The notes beneath the pieces were generated by a model, which saw only the letters and a list, made by a program, of their open reading frames with translations, did no database searches and was not told where the DNA came from. Source: a virus. From it: a DNA stretch of 64,000 nt. The stretch covers positions 103,009 to 167,008 of IMG/VR virus record IMGVR_UViG_3300026484_000236. The stretch is one strand, 5' to 3'. The position numbers were made by a program, and so were the translations under genes. Below, piece after piece: positions 61,693 to 64,000 of this stretch. How positions within the stretch are numbered: the first letter of the stretch is position 1; each line of letters starts with the position of its first letter.

Positions 61693-63531
61693 ATGAATTT
61701 AAATAAAAATATACAAGCCAATGCTTTTATGGTGAATAATCCTTTTAGTACTACTTTTCCAGATTCTTTTATTGGGGAAGGATTAAAGGATATTTATTTA
61801 CCAGATTTTGTAAATCAAAGAATTACTGTAATTGTTAGTATTAATAATACAGAAGCGGTTAACATAAATGAGAAAATTAATGGTAAAATGGCAAATGGTT
61901 CATTAAGATACCTTAATACTTTAATAATTCCAGAAATAACTATGACGGAAACTTCGGAAATATCTTTTAGCATTACGAATGAATCATTCGTAAATAATTA
62001 TAACGTTGATGATGTAACAGATTCAGGTATTATTAAATCTGGAGATTTAGATATTACTATTAATGCTCGTACCGATGCTCCAGAGTTGAATTATGTTATT
62101 AATGGAGTTTTTAGTACTATTGGTACATCTGGAAATATGGTACTAGATATTACTAAACCATTTTCAATTATCCCAATCGATAATAAAGAAATTTATTTAA
62201 ATTTTAGAGATCCTGAAGTTGGTGATAGTCTATCTGCTTTAAAATTTAATAACTATAATAATATTATTAATTTATTCAGTACTGATAAAGAAAATGAAAA
62301 TTTTATTCTTAAAAAAACTCAATTTTATAATAGTATTAAACTTCAAGCTAGTGATGCTCAAAGTAAAGACTATTTTGGGCGTTCTGTATGTAATACCGAT
62401 AAATATATTGTTGTTGGGGCACCTAATGAAGATACCACTGAAACCGATGCTGGATCAGTTTATATTTATGATATTGAAAAAGATTTAGAAATAAAAATTC
62501 AAGCTAGTAATGCTCAAAAGTCGGACTATTTTGGATACACTGTATCTATTTCAAATAATACTTTAGTTGTTGGAGCATATGGAGAAGATACTACTGGATC
62601 GTCTGCTGGATCAGTTTATATTTATGATTTAACGAACTTTGATATTGATAGTATCAAAGCATCTGAAATAAAAATTCAATCTAATGATATTCGAGCTAAT
62701 GACTATTTTGGATACAATGTAACTATTTCAAATGATACTTTAGTTGTTGGAGCATATGGAGAAGATGTTGCTGGAGCAGTTTATATTTATGATTTAACGA
62801 ACTTTGATATTGATAGTATCAAAGCATCTGAAATAAAAATTCGATCTAGTGATGCACAATCTGGTGATTATTTTGGATTCAATGTATCTATTTCAAATGA
62901 TACTTTAGTTGTTGGAGCATATGCAGAAGATGCTGGGACTACTGATGCTGGAGCAGTTTATATTTATGATTTAACGGACTTTGATATTGATAGTATCCAA
63001 GCATCTGAAATAAAAATTCATGCTAGTGTGGTGCAAACACGTGGTTATTTTGGATACAATGTATCTATTTCAAATGATACTTTAGTTGTTGGAGCACATG
63101 CAAACAGTACTAATGGGACACTTGCCGGATCAGCTTATATTTATGATTTAACGAACTTTGATATTGATAGTATCAAGGCATCCGAAATAAAAATTATCTC
63201 GAGCGATATAAATATCCGGGACCAGTTTGGATACAATGTAGCTATTTTAAATGATACTTTAGTTGTTTCGTCGCCTTGGCAAGATACTAATGGGACGGAT
63301 GCTGGGTCGGTTTATATGTATGATTTAACGAAATTTGATAGTGATAGTATCATGGCATCTGAAATAAAAATTCAAGCTATTGATGGTCAAGGGATCGATT
63401 ATTTTGGATTCAATGTATCTATTTCAAATGATACTTTAGTTGTTGGAGCATATGTAGAAGATACTGGAACGGTTGATGCTGGATCAGTTTATATTTATGA
63501 TATTAATGTGTTAAAAAATAATTCTAAATAG
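61693..63531 (+). CDS. Seven-bladed FG-GAP propeller protein, probable tail adhesin
   Basis: 612 aa. Residues 1-215 are beta-rich and unassigned. From about 216 to the end there are seven copies of KI-x-A/S-S-D-A-x4-D-YFGYNVSISNDTL, VVGAY, EDTxGTDAGSVYIYD, the FG-GAP (integrin alpha-type) blade; seven blades close a propeller. Copies 3-6 share long DNA stretches (period about 170-185 nt), so copy number can change by recombination. No signal peptide. Position before a repeat-containing fibre-like gene points to host-surface recognition. Confidence 0.72.
   Translation: MNLNKNIQANAFMVNNPFSTTFPDSFIGEGLKDIYLPDFVNQRITVIVSINNTEAVNINEKINGKMANGSLRYLNTLIIPEITMTETSEISFSITNESFVNNYNVDDVTDSGIIKSGDLDITINARTDAPELNYVINGVFSTIGTSGNMVLDITKPFSIIPIDNKEIYLNFRDPEVGDSLSALKFNNYNNIINLFSTDKENENFILKKTQFYNSIKLQASDAQSKDYFGRSVCNTDKYIVVGAPNEDTTETDAGSVYIYDIEKDLEIKIQASNAQKSDYFGYTVSISNNTLVVGAYGEDTTGSSAGSVYIYDLTNFDIDSIKASEIKIQSNDIRANDYFGYNVTISNDTLVVGAYGEDVAGAVYIYDLTNFDIDSIKASEIKIRSSDAQSGDYFGFNVSISNDTLVVGAYAEDAGTTDAGAVYIYDLTDFDIDSIQASEIKIHASVVQTRGYFGYNVSISNDTLVVGAHANSTNGTLAGSAYIYDLTNFDIDSIKASEIKIISSDINIRDQFGYNVAILNDTLVVSSPWQDTNGTDAGSVYMYDLTKFDSDSIMASEIKIQAIDGQGIDYFGFNVSISNDTLVVGAYVEDTGTVDAGSVYIYDINVLKNNSK
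62337..63510 (+). repeat. Seven tandem FG-GAP coding repeats
   Basis: Near-identical words such as GATTTAACGAACTTTGATAT and TTTCAAATGATACTTTAGTT recur every 170-185 nt. Middle copies are closest, outer copies diverged, as expected from unequal exchange. Confidence 0.8.
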
Positions 63532-63540
63532 GAACAAATA

Positions 63541-64000
63541 ATGTATTATTTAATAAATGAATCTGGGACTTCTATACAAGTCCCAGATTGGCAAAAAATA
63601 TATTATAAAGATTTGACATTAATTGGTAAAAAAACTATGAATTGGAATGAACCAATCCAGGAAAATTTTTTAAAAATTGCCGATCGTCTTAAAAGAATAG
63701 AAGATTTATTAGCAATACCAGATATTAATATTTCTAGTAATTTAGGATTATTAAATTTATTAGATTCGCCAGTCGATGCTTTATTTGTATCCAATCAAGA
63801 AGACATTAATATTTCTAGTAATTTAGGATTATTAAATTTATTAGATTCTCCAGTTAATGCTTTATTTGTATCCAATCAAGAAGACATTAATATTTCTAGT
63901 AATTTAGGATTATTAAATTTATTAGATTCTCCAGTTAATGCTTTATTTGTATCTAATCAAGAAGACATTAATATTTCTAGTAATTTAGGATTATTAAATT
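63541..64000 (+). CDS. Tail-fibre-like protein with 27-aa repeats, 3' end outside window
   Basis: ATG at 63541 follows AGGAACAAATA; the frame stays open to the window end, so at least 153 aa. MYYLINESGTSIQVPDWQKI is followed by an ENFLKIADRLKRIEDLL helix and then tandem units of 27 residues (DINISSNLGLLNLLDSPV, then NALFVSNQE). Such repeats build fibrous trimeric shafts. Same gene block as the propeller protein. Confidence 0.6.
   Translation, partial: MYYLINESGTSIQVPDWQKIYYKDLTLIGKKTMNWNEPIQENFLKIADRLKRIEDLLAIPDINISSNLGLLNLLDSPVDALFVSNQEDINISSNLGLLNLLDSPVNALFVSNQEDINISSNLGLLNLLDSPVNALFVSNQEDINISSNLGLLN
63721..64000 (+). repeat. 81-nt tandem repeat, at least three full copies
   Basis: Copies start at 63721, 63802, 63883 and 63964 (cut by the window end). 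Copies 2 and 3 differ by only a few bases, copy 1 slightly more. In frame (27 codons). Confidence 0.9.

Noticed and set aside
1-64000. tRNA genes and insertion sequences
   Set aside because: No cloverleaf with a T-arm GTTCRANNC was recognised in the gaps, and no transposase-like protein or terminal inverted repeats were seen.

Overview
The window reads as part of a large, very A/T-rich (roughly a quarter G+C by eye), tightly packed genome of a lytic tailed phage. Evidence: a major capsid protein candidate, a T4 gp21-type prohead protease, tail-fibre and other virion-like proteins, class Ia ribonucleotide reductase with an intein, dUTPase, and several free-standing homing endonucleases. Low G+C, a dense cluster of radical SAM genes, and an outer-membrane barrel resembling a Campylobacterota family (DUF3373) suggest a host such as Campylobacter, Arcobacter or Sulfurimonas. 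Virulent Campylobacter phages (CP220/CPt10-like) are known to carry groups of radical SAM genes. The host assignment is inference.

Layout. 1-1486: 3' part of a tail-fibre-like gene. 1525-19838: one long co-directional island of overlapping genes with ten radical SAM enzymes, one degenerate relative, a Cys-rich candidate substrate, two U32-like proteins, two glycosyltransferase-like proteins, a transketolase split over two genes and a sugar-type dehydrogenase. It ends in a perfect bidirectional hairpin. 19903-21696 (minus): small membrane protein, an eleventh radical SAM enzyme and dUTPase. 22077-36660: virion-type and internal-protein genes interrupted by two related homing endonucleases. 37011-43195: nrdA (with intein), a ClpP-like protease, a frameshifted small gene and nrdB. 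43298-45855: two deacetylase-like enzymes and an epimerase. 46638-47486: prohead protease. 47633-49967: homing endonuclease and a basic leader-bearing protein. 50059-54297: a membrane protein, a response-regulator-like protein, a sensor histidine kinase, a small secreted protein and an outer-membrane barrel. 54631-57966: two leader-bearing glycine-rich proteins and the major capsid protein. 58195-64000: unknown genes, an HNH endonuclease, and tail-type genes with a seven-bladed propeller and an 81-nt tandem repeat.

How parts may work together. Many small proteins start with a common leader (MILEINK...LEE[S/A/G]) that fits the capsid-targeting/cleavage signal used by gp21-type proteases. Several also carry glycine-zipper hydrophobic segments, suggesting a set of packaged, processed and perhaps ejected proteins. 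Transcription units end in an unusual hairpin followed by CCTGTC rather than a plain U-run. Units often begin with GTTAAC-centred palindromes and a TATAGATAT-TTA motif.

The two best candidates for undescribed systems are the radical SAM/U32/split-transketolase island with its Cys-rich partner, and the phage-borne two-component/outer-membrane cassette. No tRNA, CRISPR array or insertion sequence was recognised.
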